From Mesorhizobium sp. CA14 (GTDB taxonomy: Bacteria; Pseudomonadota; Alphaproteobacteria; Rhizobiales; Rhizobiaceae), in the NCBI RefSeq assembly GCF_020165195.1, contig NZ_JAIUHR010000040.1, forward strand, positions 1-40,429: a DNA stretch of 40,429 bases. The letters run 5' to 3'. The stretch's first letter is position 1; the number at the start of each line of letters is the position of its first letter. The notes beneath the pieces were generated by a model. It was not told the DNA's origin. It made no database searches and saw only the letters and a list, made by a program, of their open reading frames with translations. This document shows positions 31,435 to 39,533 of this stretch, in pieces. Position numbers and translations under genes: made by a program.

Positions 31435-32541
31435 TTACTTCACATTGGCGCCGACGACGGCGTCCCAATTCTTAGTGATGGTTTCCTTGGCCTTGCCCTG
31501 CTCGTCGAGCGTCGGGAACACGGCGGAAGCATAGGACTCCGCCGGCGGCAGCTTCGCCAGCACGTCCGCCGGAATCTTGCCGTTCTTGGCGAGATCGTTG
31601 AAGCGGATCGGATGGCAATAGCCCTTCAGCCAACCGATCTGGCCTTCGTCGGAATAGAGATACTCCATCCACAGCTTGGCGGCGTTCGGATGCGGCGCAA
31701 AGGCGCTGATCGCCTGCACATAGACGCCGGCGACGACGCCGGTCTTCGGCACGATGACGTCGACGGGCGGGTTGCCCTTCAGCGTGTCGCGGCCCGAAAG
31801 CGCGTTGTAGTCCCAAGTGACGAGGATCGGCGTCTGGCCCTGGGCGAGCGTCGCCGTCTTGCCGATTACCGGCACGAAATTACCGGCCGCATTGAGCTTC
31901 TTGAAGTATTCGAGGCCGGCGGTACCCGCGGCTTCACCAGCGGCGGCCCCACCGGAAAGGCCGGCAGCATAAACGGCCTGAATGGCCTGGTTCGAAGCAC
32001 GCGGATCACCGGCAAGCGCGACTGAGTTGGCGAATTCCGGCTTCTGCAGGTCGGCCCAGTCGGTCGGCGATTCCTTGACCAGATCCTTGTTCACCTCGAA
32101 GGCGAGCACGCCGTAATAGTCGCCGTACCACGCGCCATCGGCATCCTTGGCGCTGTCCGGGATCGAGTCCCAGGTCGACACCTTGTAGGGCATCAGCAGG
32201 CCGTCTTTCTTCGCAGTCGGGCCGAAGGACAGGCCGACGTCGATAACGTCGGGCGCCTGCGGGCCCTTGTTGTCCTTGTTGGCCCTGATCGCCTCGACCT
32301 CGTCGCCCGAGCCGGCGTCCGGGTTGAGCTCGTTGATGGTGATTCCGGGATACTTAGCTTTGAAACCTTCGATCACTGCCCCGTAGCCACACCAGTCATG
32401 CGGAAGCGCAATCGTGGTGAGTTGGCCTTCAGCCTTCGCGGCCTTGACGAGATCGTCCAGCGAACCCGCGGACGAAATCACCGTCGACGCAAAGAGCGCC
32501 GCGGCCGAGAGGGAAAGCACTTTCCCCGTGAACTTGAACAT
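31435..32541 (-). CDS. ABC transporter substrate-binding protein (polyamine/iron/phosphonate type)
   Basis: A 368-residue periplasmic binding protein with a signal peptide of about 26 residues (MFKFTGKVLSLSAAALFAST, cleavage near SSAGS-LDD). The mature start LDDLVKAAKAEGQLTTIALP resembles the family 1/6 extracellular solute-binding proteins. PDVIDVGLSFG and WDYNALSGRDTLKGNPPVDV are in ligand-facing strands. Organisation with a PotA-like ATPase and two permeases fits polyamine, 2-aminoethylphosphonate or small amine uptake; the ligand is unproven. GGAGAGG lies upstream of the ATG at 32541. The adjacent amine-like catabolic genes are consistent with a nitrogenous ligand. Confidence 0.88.
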   Translation of the reverse strand: MFKFTGKVLSLSAAALFASTVISSAGSLDDLVKAAKAEGQLTTIALPHDWCGYGAVIEGFKAKYPGITINELNPDAGSGDEVEAIRANKDNKGPQAPDVIDVGLSFGPTAKKDGLLMPYKVSTWDSIPDSAKDADGAWYGDYYGVLAFEVNKDLVKESPTDWADLQKPEFANSVALAGDPRASNQAIQAVYAAGLSGGAAAGEAAGTAGLEYFKKLNAAGNFVPVIGKTATLAQGQTPILVTWDYNALSGRDTLKGNPPVDVIVPKTGVVAGVYVQAISAFAPHPNAAKLWMEYLYSDEGQIGWLKGYCHPIRFNDLAKNGKIPADVLAKLPPAESYASAVFPTLDEQGKAKETITKNWDAVVGANVK

Positions 32542-32649
32542 GTGTCCTCTCCGTTGAACTGGCGCGTTTAAGCGCCTGCGATGCGGGTATCGTTTTCGTG
32601 TGACAGCCGGATGAAGGCTTTTTGAAACCGGAGCCCCGCGGCCAAAAAA

Positions 32650-32665
32650 GTTAACTCTTTTTAAC
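32650..32665. promoter_or_regulatory. GTTAA-N6-TTAAC palindrome upstream of the ABC operon
   Basis: GTTAA (32650-32654) and TTAAC (32661-32665) lie 6 bp apart about 110 bases upstream of the binding-protein ATG, in an AT-rich 244-bp gap. It resembles, with spacing one short, the CtrA box TTAA-N7-TTAA, but may be the site of another regulator. TTAGCC/GGCTAA inverted arms follow at about 32679-32705. Confidence 0.35.
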
Positions 32666-32777
32666 GGACCGTAGCAATTAGCCCGCGCTTAATTTTCCGG
32701 CTAATGGTTAGCTGCGTTGATTTTGCCCCTTCTCCCTTTCCTAGAGTGTTCCCTTATTTGACTTTTTGGTATTGAAA

Positions 32778-32800
32778 GCCGGCTCTCAGATGGAGCCGGC
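32778..32800 (-). terminator. Hairpin overlapping the alcohol dehydrogenase stop codon
   Basis: GCCGGCTC (32778-32785) and GAGCCGGC (32793-32800) form a perfect 8-bp stem that includes the stop codon of the iron-type dehydrogenase; on the minus strand TTTC follows. It may end the amine-degradation transcript weakly before the ABC transporter promoter. Confidence 0.55.
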
Positions 32801-33958
32801 GATCGCATTCTCGAGCAGCGTCAGCGCCGCTTTCTTGGTGAGCTTCACCGGATTGCCGCCCGCCGTCGGATCGACCACCGCCATGTCGGCGATCAGCGCC
32901 TTGCGCTTCTTGTCCATGTCGAGCCCCTTGATCAGGCCCGGCAGCGCGTGCGGCACCTTGAGCTCCTTGCGCAGCTTGATAACTGCCTTGGCGAAGCCAT
33001 CGAAGCCGCCCTTGATGCCGCAATAGGCGGCGAGCCGGGTGATACGGTCCTCGATCGCCTCGCGATTAAAGGCCAGCACATAAGGCATGAACACGGCATT
33101 GGTCATGCCATGGTGGGTGTCGTAGAGCGCGCCGATCGGATGCGACAGCGAATGGATGGCGCCCAGCCCCTTCTGGAAGGCGGCGGCGCCCATGGCGGCG
33201 GCGCTCATCATATGGGCGCGGGCGACCAGGTCCTTGCCGTTGGCAAAGGCCTTGGGCAGGTTCTCGAACACCAGACGGATGCCTTCCACCGCGATGCCGT
33301 CGGCCATCGGGTGGTAGCCCGGCGCGCAATAGGCCTCCAGGCAATGCGCAAGCGCATCCATGCCGGTGCCGGCGGTGATGAAGGCCGGCATGCCGACCGA
33401 CAGCTCCGGATCGGCAATGACGATCGCCGGCAGAAGCTTCGGATGGAAGATGACCTTTTTGGTGTGGGTCTCTTCATTGGTGATGACGCCGGCGCGGCCG
33501 ACCTCGGAGCCGGTTCCTGCCGTGGTTGGCACCGCGATGATCGGCGCGATCGCATCGGAATTGGCCCTGGTCCACCAGTCACCGATGTCCTCGAAATCCC
33601 ACACGGGTCGCGTCTGTCCTGCCTGGAAGGCGATTAGCTTGCCGAGATCGAGCGCCGAGCCGCCGCCGAAGGCGATAACGCCGTCATGCTTGCCCTTCTT
33701 GAACACCGCGATGCCGGCGGTGAGATTGGACTCGACGGGGTTCGGCTTAACCTCCGAAAACACGCCATAGGGAACCTTGGCGTCATCGAGGATCTTCAGC
33801 GTCGAGGCGACGACCGGCAGCTTCGCCAGACCCGGATCGGTGACGAAGAGCGGGCGCTTGATGCCCGTGGCAGCCAGCACGTCCGGCAGTTCCTTGATAC
33901 GCCCGGTGCCGAAACGGACGGTCGTGGGATAGTTCCATTTGGAAATCAGCTTGGACAT
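32786..33958 (-). CDS. Iron-containing (group III) alcohol dehydrogenase
   Basis: A 390-residue dehydrogenase of the Fe-ADH family, which uses Fe2+ or Zn2+ and NAD(P). Signatures are GGGSALDLGKLIAF, the cofactor-phosphate loop TTAGTGSEVGRAGVI, and metal ligands Asp201 and His205 (MDALAHCLEAY), plus the histidines of SLSHPIG and TTHHG-like DTHHG. It should oxidise a primary alcohol to an aldehyde or act in reverse. The upstream aldehyde dehydrogenase ends 19 bases before its ATG, so the two very likely act in sequence on an alcohol substrate. Confidence 0.95.
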   Translation of the reverse strand: MSKLISKWNYPTTVRFGTGRIKELPDVLAATGIKRPLFVTDPGLAKLPVVASTLKILDDAKVPYGVFSEVKPNPVESNLTAGIAVFKKGKHDGVIAFGGGSALDLGKLIAFQAGQTRPVWDFEDIGDWWTRANSDAIAPIIAVPTTAGTGSEVGRAGVITNEETHTKKVIFHPKLLPAIVIADPELSVGMPAFITAGTGMDALAHCLEAYCAPGYHPMADGIAVEGIRLVFENLPKAFANGKDLVARAHMMSAAAMGAAAFQKGLGAIHSLSHPIGALYDTHHGMTNAVFMPYVLAFNREAIEDRITRLAAYCGIKGGFDGFAKAVIKLRKELKVPHALPGLIKGLDMDKKRKALIADMAVVDPTAGGNPVKLTKKAALTLLENAIAGSI

Positions 33959-33976
33959 GTCTTGTCTTTCAAAAAG

Positions 33977-35365
33977 TCAGATTGCTTCGCGCAGGTGATA
34001 GGATTTCGGCCGGGTCAGATTGTCGTAGCCGATCGCCGAAAGGGCTGCGCCCTTGCCGGTGTCCTTGACGCCGGTCCAGACCAGCGCCGGGTCGAGATAG
34101 TCGCAGCGGTTCATGAACACGGTGCCGGTCTCGACGCGGTCGCCGATGGCGATTGCGCGCTCCGTGTCGCGCGTCCAGATCGAGGTGGTCAGCCCATAGG
34201 GGCTGTCGTTCATCAGCGCAATCGCCTCCTCGTCGTTGCGCACCTTCATGATGCCGACGATCGGCCCAAAACTTTCCTCGCGCATGACGCTCATCTGGTG
34301 GTCGACCCCTGTCAGCACTTCCGGCGCCAGATAGGGCGAGCCCGGCTTGTCGTTCTCGACCTTCATGTTGATATGCGCGGTCGCGCCCTTGCGCAGCGCC
34401 TCGGCCTTCTGCTCGCGGATCAGGTCGGCGAAGCGCGCCTGCGCCATCGGTCCCAGAGTGGTCGCCTGCTCCAGCGGATTGCCGACGACATAGTTTCTGG
34501 TCTCGGCGACAAAACCCTCGACGAACTCGTCATAGACCTTCTCATGCACATAGACGCGCTCGATGCCGCAGCAGCACTGGCCGGAATTGAAGAAGGCGCC
34601 GTCGACCAGATTGGCGACCGCATGATCCATCTTGGCGTCGGGCAGTACATAGGCCGGATCCTTGCCGCCGAGTTCTAGGCCGAGCGTCATGAAGGTGCCG
34701 GCCGCGGCCTTCTCGATGGCGCGGCCGCCGCCGACCGAGCCGGTGAAATTGACATGGTCGATCTTGCCGGAGCCCAGCAGCTTTTCGGTCTGGGCGTGGT
34801 TCATGACTAGGTTCTGGAACAGCCCCTTTGGCAGGCCCGCCTTGTCGAAAGCCTGCTGGAAGCGCTCGCCGACCAGCAGCGTCTGCGCGGCATGCTTGAG
34901 GATAACGGCGCTTCCGGCCATCAGCGCCGGCACGATGGTGTTGACCGCGGTGAGATAGGGATAGTTCCAAGGCGCGATCACCAGGACGACGCCGAGCGGC
35001 ACCTTCTTCACATAGCGGCGGAAACCGTCCTTCGGGTTGGAGGCCAGCACCGGCTTCAGCGCGGCTTCGGCGATCTCGACCATATAGTTGGTGCGTTCCT
35101 TGACGCCGCCGAATTCGCCGCCATAGCGCACCGGCCGGCCCATCTGCCAGGCGATCTCGGGCACGATCTCGTCGCTCATGGCGACCAGCGCCTCGAGCAT
35201 CGCCAGCATGTATTTGCCGCGCTCGACGACCGGCGTCTCGGCCCACTTCTCCTGCGCCGCCCTGGCGCGCTCGACCGCCGCGTTGATCGCCTGGTCGCTG
35301 GCGACGGGCCGCTCGGCATAGATCGAGCCGTCGATGGGGGATTTGAGTTTGACCGTTTCGGTCAT
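33977..35365 (-). CDS. NAD(P)-dependent aldehyde dehydrogenase
   Basis: A 462-residue aldehyde dehydrogenase. Motifs are APWNYPYLTAVNTIVPALMAG, NFTGSVGGGRAIEKAA, the general-base stretch LELGGKDPAYVLPDA, and NSGQCCCGIERVY with catalytic Cys265 in a run of three cysteines (264-266). ESFGPIVGIMKV follows. It is somewhat shorter than BetB-like enzymes, similar to succinate-semialdehyde-type dehydrogenases. With the alcohol dehydrogenase just downstream it forms an alcohol-to-acid pair. A 172-bp gap with a RIME-like repeat separates it from the glutamine-synthetase-like gene upstream. Confidence 0.93.
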   Translation of the reverse strand: MTETVKLKSPIDGSIYAERPVASDQAINAAVERARAAQEKWAETPVVERGKYMLAMLEALVAMSDEIVPEIAWQMGRPVRYGGEFGGVKERTNYMVEIAEAALKPVLASNPKDGFRRYVKKVPLGVVLVIAPWNYPYLTAVNTIVPALMAGSAVILKHAAQTLLVGERFQQAFDKAGLPKGLFQNLVMNHAQTEKLLGSGKIDHVNFTGSVGGGRAIEKAAAGTFMTLGLELGGKDPAYVLPDAKMDHAVANLVDGAFFNSGQCCCGIERVYVHEKVYDEFVEGFVAETRNYVVGNPLEQATTLGPMAQARFADLIREQKAEALRKGATAHINMKVENDKPGSPYLAPEVLTGVDHQMSVMREESFGPIVGIMKVRNDEEAIALMNDSPYGLTTSIWTRDTERAIAIGDRVETGTVFMNRCDYLDPALVWTGVKDTGKGAALSAIGYDNLTRPKSYHLREAI

Positions 35366-35406
35366 TTCTTCCTCGCAGTTTTACAACAATCGAAAATCAC
35401 TTGGCT

Positions 35407-35532
35407 TGGCGCCGCCCTCATCCGGCTGCCGGCACCTTCTCCCTGTATAAGTGACGGAGAGAAAGGAGAAGCTCCTGCGCCGGCGCCCCCCGCTCCCCGG
35501 TCTTCACGGGGAGAGGGGCCAGCGCCGACGCT
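35407..35532. repeat. RIME-like repeat, diverged copy
   Basis: CCCTCATCCGGCTGCCGGCACC near 35415 matches the arm of the element at 20755, and CTCCCCG-GTCTTCA-CGGGGAG at about 35492-35513 is a related hairpin. The inner hairpin copies are altered. It fills the space between the glutamine-synthetase-like and aldehyde dehydrogenase genes and can fold in the transcript. Confidence 0.75.
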
Positions 35533-35537
35533 AACCC

Positions 35538-36908
35538 CTAGTACCGCTCAAAGCCCCGGTGCAGCTCCCAATCCGTGATGCGGCGGTCGTATTCGAACTG
35601 CTCCCAGCGGGCGGTGTGCACATAATGCTCGATCACCTCCTCGCCGAAGGCCTGCTTCAGCATTTTCGACTTGGCCAGCGTCTCGGTGGCGTCGCGCAAG
35701 GTCTTCGGGATCTCGGGCAGGCGCGAGGCCTGATAGGCGTCGCCGACGAAAGGCTTCTGCAGCTCCAGCTTCTCATCGATGCCGGCGAGGCCCGACGCGA
35801 TCAGCGCCGCGAAGGCGAGATACGGATTGAGGTCGGCGCCGCCGATGCGGCACTCCATGCGGATGCCCTTGGTGCCTTCGCCGCAGAGCCGGAAGCCGGC
35901 GGTGCGGTTGTCTTCGCTCCACATGATCTTGGTCGGCGCGAAGGTGCCGGCCTGGAAGCGCTTGTAGGAATTGATGTAGGGCGCCAGGAACCAGGTGAAC
36001 TCCTTGGCGTATTTGAGCTGGCCGGCCGCCCATTGCTGGCCGAGGCTCGACAGCGTCCAGTCGGCCTTCTTGTCGAAGAACAGCGGCGTCTTGCCGTCGG
36101 CGCTCCACAGCGAATTGTGGATATGGCTGGAATTGCCGGCGAGTCCGTAATTGTACTTGGCCATGAAGGAAATGGCCTTGCCTTCGGAATCGGCGATCTC
36201 CTTGGCGCCGTTCTTCAGGATGACGTGGCGATCGGCCATCTCCAGCGCCTCGGCGTAGCGCACATTGATCTCTTCCTGGCCCGGTCCCCACTCGCCCTTG
36301 GAGTTTTCGATCGGGATGCCGGCGGCCTCCATCTCGTTGCGAAGCCGGCGCATGACGCCTTCTTCCTTGCTGGTGATGCCGATCTGGTAGTCGCCGATAT
36401 AGGGCGAGGCGCTATCGAGCCCCTGCCAGTGCTTCTTGCGCGCGGATTCGTAGGTCTCGCTGAACAGATAGAATTCGAGCTCCGAGGCGAAATAGCCGAT
36501 ATAGCCGCGCTCCTGCAGGCGCTTGACCTGCTTCTTCAGGATCGCGCGGGGTGAGTGTGCCAGATCCTCATGCGTGTGATGGTCGAGCACGTCGCAGATG
36601 ACCAGCGCCGTCTTCTCCAGCCACGGAATGCGCCGCAGCGTCGACAGATCCGGCTTCATGACGAAATCGCCATAGCCCTTCGACCAACTCGCCGCCTTGT
36701 AGCCCGGCACCGGCTCCATATCGATGTCGCAGGCCAAGAGATAGTTGCAGCCATGCGTCTCGCCATGCGCGGAATCGACGAAATACTGAGCCAGGAAGCG
36801 CTTTCCCGCGAGCCGGCCCTGCATGTCGACGATGCAGGCCAGCACCGTGTCGATCTCGCCGTTCGAGACCGCATTCTTCAACTGATCGAACGAGAAATTC
36901 CCGGCCAT
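35538..36908 (-). CDS. Glutamine-synthetase-like gamma-glutamyl-amine ligase
   Basis: A 456-residue member of the glutamine synthetase superfamily, complete at both ends: beta-grasp N-terminal region (approx. 15-110), ELEFYLF metal motif near residue 143, the nucleotide/metal stretch GNSSHIHNSLWS, glutamate-binding NSYKRFQAG and RTAGFR, and RMECRIGGADLNPYLAFAAL. It lacks the adenylylation tyrosine region of housekeeping GlnA. Such proteins (PuuA, IpuC, GlnA4 types) join glutamate through its gamma-carboxyl to an amine. Its neighbours, an APC permease and alcohol and aldehyde dehydrogenases, make an amino alcohol a likely amine. The adenylate-like ribosome site AAAGGA abuts the ATG. Confidence 0.88.
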   Translation of the reverse strand: MAGNFSFDQLKNAVSNGEIDTVLACIVDMQGRLAGKRFLAQYFVDSAHGETHGCNYLLACDIDMEPVPGYKAASWSKGYGDFVMKPDLSTLRRIPWLEKTALVICDVLDHHTHEDLAHSPRAILKKQVKRLQERGYIGYFASELEFYLFSETYESARKKHWQGLDSASPYIGDYQIGITSKEEGVMRRLRNEMEAAGIPIENSKGEWGPGQEEINVRYAEALEMADRHVILKNGAKEIADSEGKAISFMAKYNYGLAGNSSHIHNSLWSADGKTPLFFDKKADWTLSSLGQQWAAGQLKYAKEFTWFLAPYINSYKRFQAGTFAPTKIMWSEDNRTAGFRLCGEGTKGIRMECRIGGADLNPYLAFAALIASGLAGIDEKLELQKPFVGDAYQASRLPEIPKTLRDATETLAKSKMLKQAFGEEVIEHYVHTARWEQFEYDRRITDWELHRGFERY

Positions 36909-36953
36909 TCCTTTGGCGCTCCAGTGCTTGTCGATTTGAAGGGAGAAACAAGA

Positions 36954-36980
36954 CCATGGCCGGCGTTGCGCCGGCCATGG
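36954..36980 (-). promoter_or_regulatory. Perfect 12-bp hairpin between permease and ligase genes
   Basis: CCATGGCCGGCG (36954-36965), a TTG loop and CGCCGGCCATGG (36969-36980) form a perfect stem in the 87-bp gap. No T-run follows. In the minus-strand transcript it stands 15 bases after the permease stop and 45 before the ligase ATG, and could stabilise the upstream message or reduce read-through. Confidence 0.65.
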
Positions 36981-36995
36981 CCATGAAGTGACGTA

Positions 36996-38552
36996 TCAGT
37001 GGCCGGTCTCGCCGACCGCCTGTTCGGCCGCCTTGATCGCCGCCTGGCGCGCCGCGATGATGTCGCCGAGCGGCGGGCCCTGGAAGCGGTTGCGCTCGAA
37101 GGCAAACCAGACGATCGCCGTCAGGATGAAGAAACCGACGGTGATGTAGAGCGCCCAGTCGTTGGGCGGCTGGATGCCGATGACAAAGATCAGGATCATC
37201 GACAGGATCGAGAGAACGCCGAACAGCATGAAGATGGCGCGCCCCATGTTCCAGGGGCCCATCTTGTCCCACTTCGGCGTTCCCCAGGCCATCATGCCGA
37301 GCACGATCGGCACGGTGAAGGAGAGGAACAGGAAGATGACGGTGCAGGACACCACGATCGTGTAGGCTGAGGTGCCGGCGACCGAGACCACCGACGAACC
37401 CCACACGAACAGCACCGACAGGATCGAGGCCGTCCAGATCGCCGCCACCGGCGTGCGGTAGGTCGGGCTCACCTTGGCGAGTGCCGCCGAGCCCGGCAGA
37501 CCGCCGTCACGCGAGAAGGCGAAGATCATGCGCGAGGCCGAGGTAACAGTGGCAAGACCGCACAAGAGCTGCGCAATGAACACCACGAGGTAGACGAACT
37601 CCTTGAGGCCGGGGCTGACGCGCTGGTCGAAAGCCCAGAAGAACACGTTCCAGCCCTGCTTGGCGGCATCGTCCATGTTCGGGATCATCAACACGAAGGC
37701 GGCCAGGAACAGATAGCCGAACAGCGCCGACCAGACGACCGACATCACCATCGCGCGCGGCACGGAAGAAGCCGCTTTGATGGTCTCTTCCGACGTATGC
37801 GCCGAGGCATCATAGCCGGTAATCGTGTAGATCGGCAGCAGGAGGCCGAGCGCGAAGACCCAGGCGTTCGACACCGACGGCCACACACCGCCGCCTGCAT
37901 CGCCGGAGTAGTTGTGGAAGGTGAAGAGGCGGCTGAAATCCCAGGTCTCGGCCGAAAACAGGCAGACCACCGCGATCAGGATCGAGCCGAAGAAGATCAG
38001 ATAGCCGGAGAAGTCGGTCAGCTTCGCCGTCAGTTTGATGCCGAGATGGTTGATCAGCGCCTGGGCGCCGGTGATGATGACCAGGAAGATCATCTGGTTG
38101 GTCAGCGTGCCCTCGATGCCGAGCGCCGGACCGAAGGCGCCGACGAAGAAGGTCCATGTGCCCACATTGATGGCGCCGAGCACGGTGATCAGGCCGAGCA
38201 GGTTGAGCCAGGCCGTCACCCAGCCGGTGCCGCGATTGCCGAGGATCGAGCCCCAGTGATAGAGCCCGCCGGCCGTCGGATAGGCCGAGCTGATCTGCGA
38301 CATGGCGACGGCAAAGGTGAGCGAGACAAAGCAGCCGACGAGCCAGCCGATACCGATGCCGATGCCGCCTGCGCCCGAGGTCGCCTGCGCCAGCGAATTG
38401 ATGCCGCCGGACAGAATGCAGATGATGGAGAAGGAAACCGCGAAATTCGAAAAGCGGCTCAGGCGCCGCTCCAGTTCCTGGGCATAACCCATGCTGTGAA
38501 GGACCTGAATGTCCTCCGCCTTATCGACTTCGGTATAGTCGTCTGCTGCCAT
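36996..38552 (-). CDS. APC-superfamily amino acid/choline-type permease
   Basis: A 518-residue permease with 12 or more predicted helices. The charged N-terminus ends in LHSMGYAQELERRLSRFSNFAVSFSIICILSGG, typical for the amino acid/choline transporter (ACT) branch that includes GABA, choline and ethanolamine-type carriers. FSAYPTAGGLYHW-like SSAYPTAGGLYHWGS and EETIKAASSVPRAM are further marks of that branch. It likely imports the amine that the neighbouring ligase glutamylates. The amidohydrolase-like gene upstream ends 11 bases before its ATG, and the ligase begins 87 bases after it. Confidence 0.92.
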   Translation of the reverse strand: MAADDYTEVDKAEDIQVLHSMGYAQELERRLSRFSNFAVSFSIICILSGGINSLAQATSGAGGIGIGIGWLVGCFVSLTFAVAMSQISSAYPTAGGLYHWGSILGNRGTGWVTAWLNLLGLITVLGAINVGTWTFFVGAFGPALGIEGTLTNQMIFLVIITGAQALINHLGIKLTAKLTDFSGYLIFFGSILIAVVCLFSAETWDFSRLFTFHNYSGDAGGGVWPSVSNAWVFALGLLLPIYTITGYDASAHTSEETIKAASSVPRAMVMSVVWSALFGYLFLAAFVLMIPNMDDAAKQGWNVFFWAFDQRVSPGLKEFVYLVVFIAQLLCGLATVTSASRMIFAFSRDGGLPGSAALAKVSPTYRTPVAAIWTASILSVLFVWGSSVVSVAGTSAYTIVVSCTVIFLFLSFTVPIVLGMMAWGTPKWDKMGPWNMGRAIFMLFGVLSILSMILIFVIGIQPPNDWALYITVGFFILTAIVWFAFERNRFQGPPLGDIIAARQAAIKAAEQAVGETGH

Positions 38553-38563
38553 TTGGAAGTCCC

Positions 38564-39391
38564 CTATTGGTTCTTAGCTGGCCGATTGTACTGACTTTCC
38601 CATTGCGCTTTGTCGGGAGCCCTGGCCTCCTCGGGCTCCAGATTCGAAAATATGCCTGTGAGCAGATCCGCCCATTTCCGCTGCCCGGTCTCGCCGGCGA
38701 TTTCGTCGTTGCGGATTTCGATCATCGCGCAGGCTAAGCCGCGCGAACGCGCGTGCCGCTCCAGCGTGAAATAGACGCGGTCGGCCGGCGAATAAGGTTC
38801 GTTGACGCCGACGGTGACGCCGGCAAGCCGCTGCAGCGCCGCGACCAGGGGCTTCGCCAGGCGGCGGTCGTCATCATGGATGATGCCGATATGCCATGGC
38901 CGGCTCTTGCCCTTGTAGACCGGCGTGAAGGAGTGCACCGACACCAGACGCGTCTCCTGACCCCGCGCCAGCCGCTGCTCGACGATCTCGGCGATCGTGT
39001 CGTGGAACGGGCGCCAGGCAAGATCTATGCGGGCGGCGCGCTGCTTGTCGGACAGGCTCGCATTGCCAGGAATGACTGTCGTCTCGCTGACCGGCGGAAT
39101 GAGGTCCGGCGCGTCAGGCGGCCGGTTGCAATCGATGACGAGCCGCGACACGCGGGTCTCGATCAAGGTCGCGTCGAGCGCCTCGGCCATGCGGCTGGCG
39201 ACGGGAAGCGCACCCGGGTCCCAAGCGATATGGCGCGAAAGATCCGCGGCCGGCAGGCCAAGCGTTCCGAACTCGGCGGGCAGGAAATTGGAAGCGTGGT
39301 CGCAGGTGAAGACGAAGGGACTGGATCCGCCGGGGTTGGTCACCCTCACGGTCCCAGACGGTGCAAGGCTAGCGGGCCGAGCTTTCTCCAT
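38564..39391 (-). CDS. N-formylglutamate amidohydrolase family protein 2
   Basis: A 275-residue member of the N-formylglutamate amidohydrolase family, clearly a different subgroup from the protein at 4842. Conserved motifs include SPFVFTCDHASNFLPAEFG, RLVIDCNRPPDAPD, VSVHSFTPVYKG with the central His, and CAMIEIRNDEIA. Members cleave an amide on an N-acyl glutamate; in this cluster hydrolysis of a gamma-glutamyl amide may be the real reaction, though that is inference. AGGGGA precedes the ATG at 39391. It is first of the minus-strand run and divergent from the RpiR regulator. Confidence 0.87.
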   Translation of the reverse strand: MEKARPASLAPSGTVRVTNPGGSSPFVFTCDHASNFLPAEFGTLGLPAADLSRHIAWDPGALPVASRMAEALDATLIETRVSRLVIDCNRPPDAPDLIPPVSETTVIPGNASLSDKQRAARIDLAWRPFHDTIAEIVEQRLARGQETRLVSVHSFTPVYKGKSRPWHIGIIHDDDRRLAKPLVAALQRLAGVTVGVNEPYSPADRVYFTLERHARSRGLACAMIEIRNDEIAGETGQRKWADLLTGIFSNLEPEEARAPDKAQWESQYNRPAKNQ

Positions 39392-39452
39392 ATTGTCCCC
39401 TGCGGGGCGCTGTATCTTATGTTACGTATTTTGTCTCATTGCGTCCCTGTGA

Positions 39453-39462
39453 ATGATTTCAT
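39453..39462. promoter_or_regulatory. Candidate regulator site in the divergent promoter region
   Basis: ATGATTTCAT (ATGA-TT-TCAT) lies in the 142-bp region between the amidohydrolase-like gene and the RpiR gene. RpiR/MurR proteins often bind short inverted repeats with TGA/TCA arms. One copy only is seen, so support is weak. Confidence 0.3.
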
Positions 39463-39533
39463 ACAGTTTGCCCGGCTTTGTCAAACGCGAATTCGGGAAA
39501 ATGGCGGCGGCGGGTCAACGGGCGGGGGAAAAC

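Noticed and set aside
35538..36908. Housekeeping glutamine synthetase (glnA)
   Set aside because: No adenylylation-site region, no glnB neighbour, and amine permease/dehydrogenase context favour a gamma-glutamyl-amine ligase.
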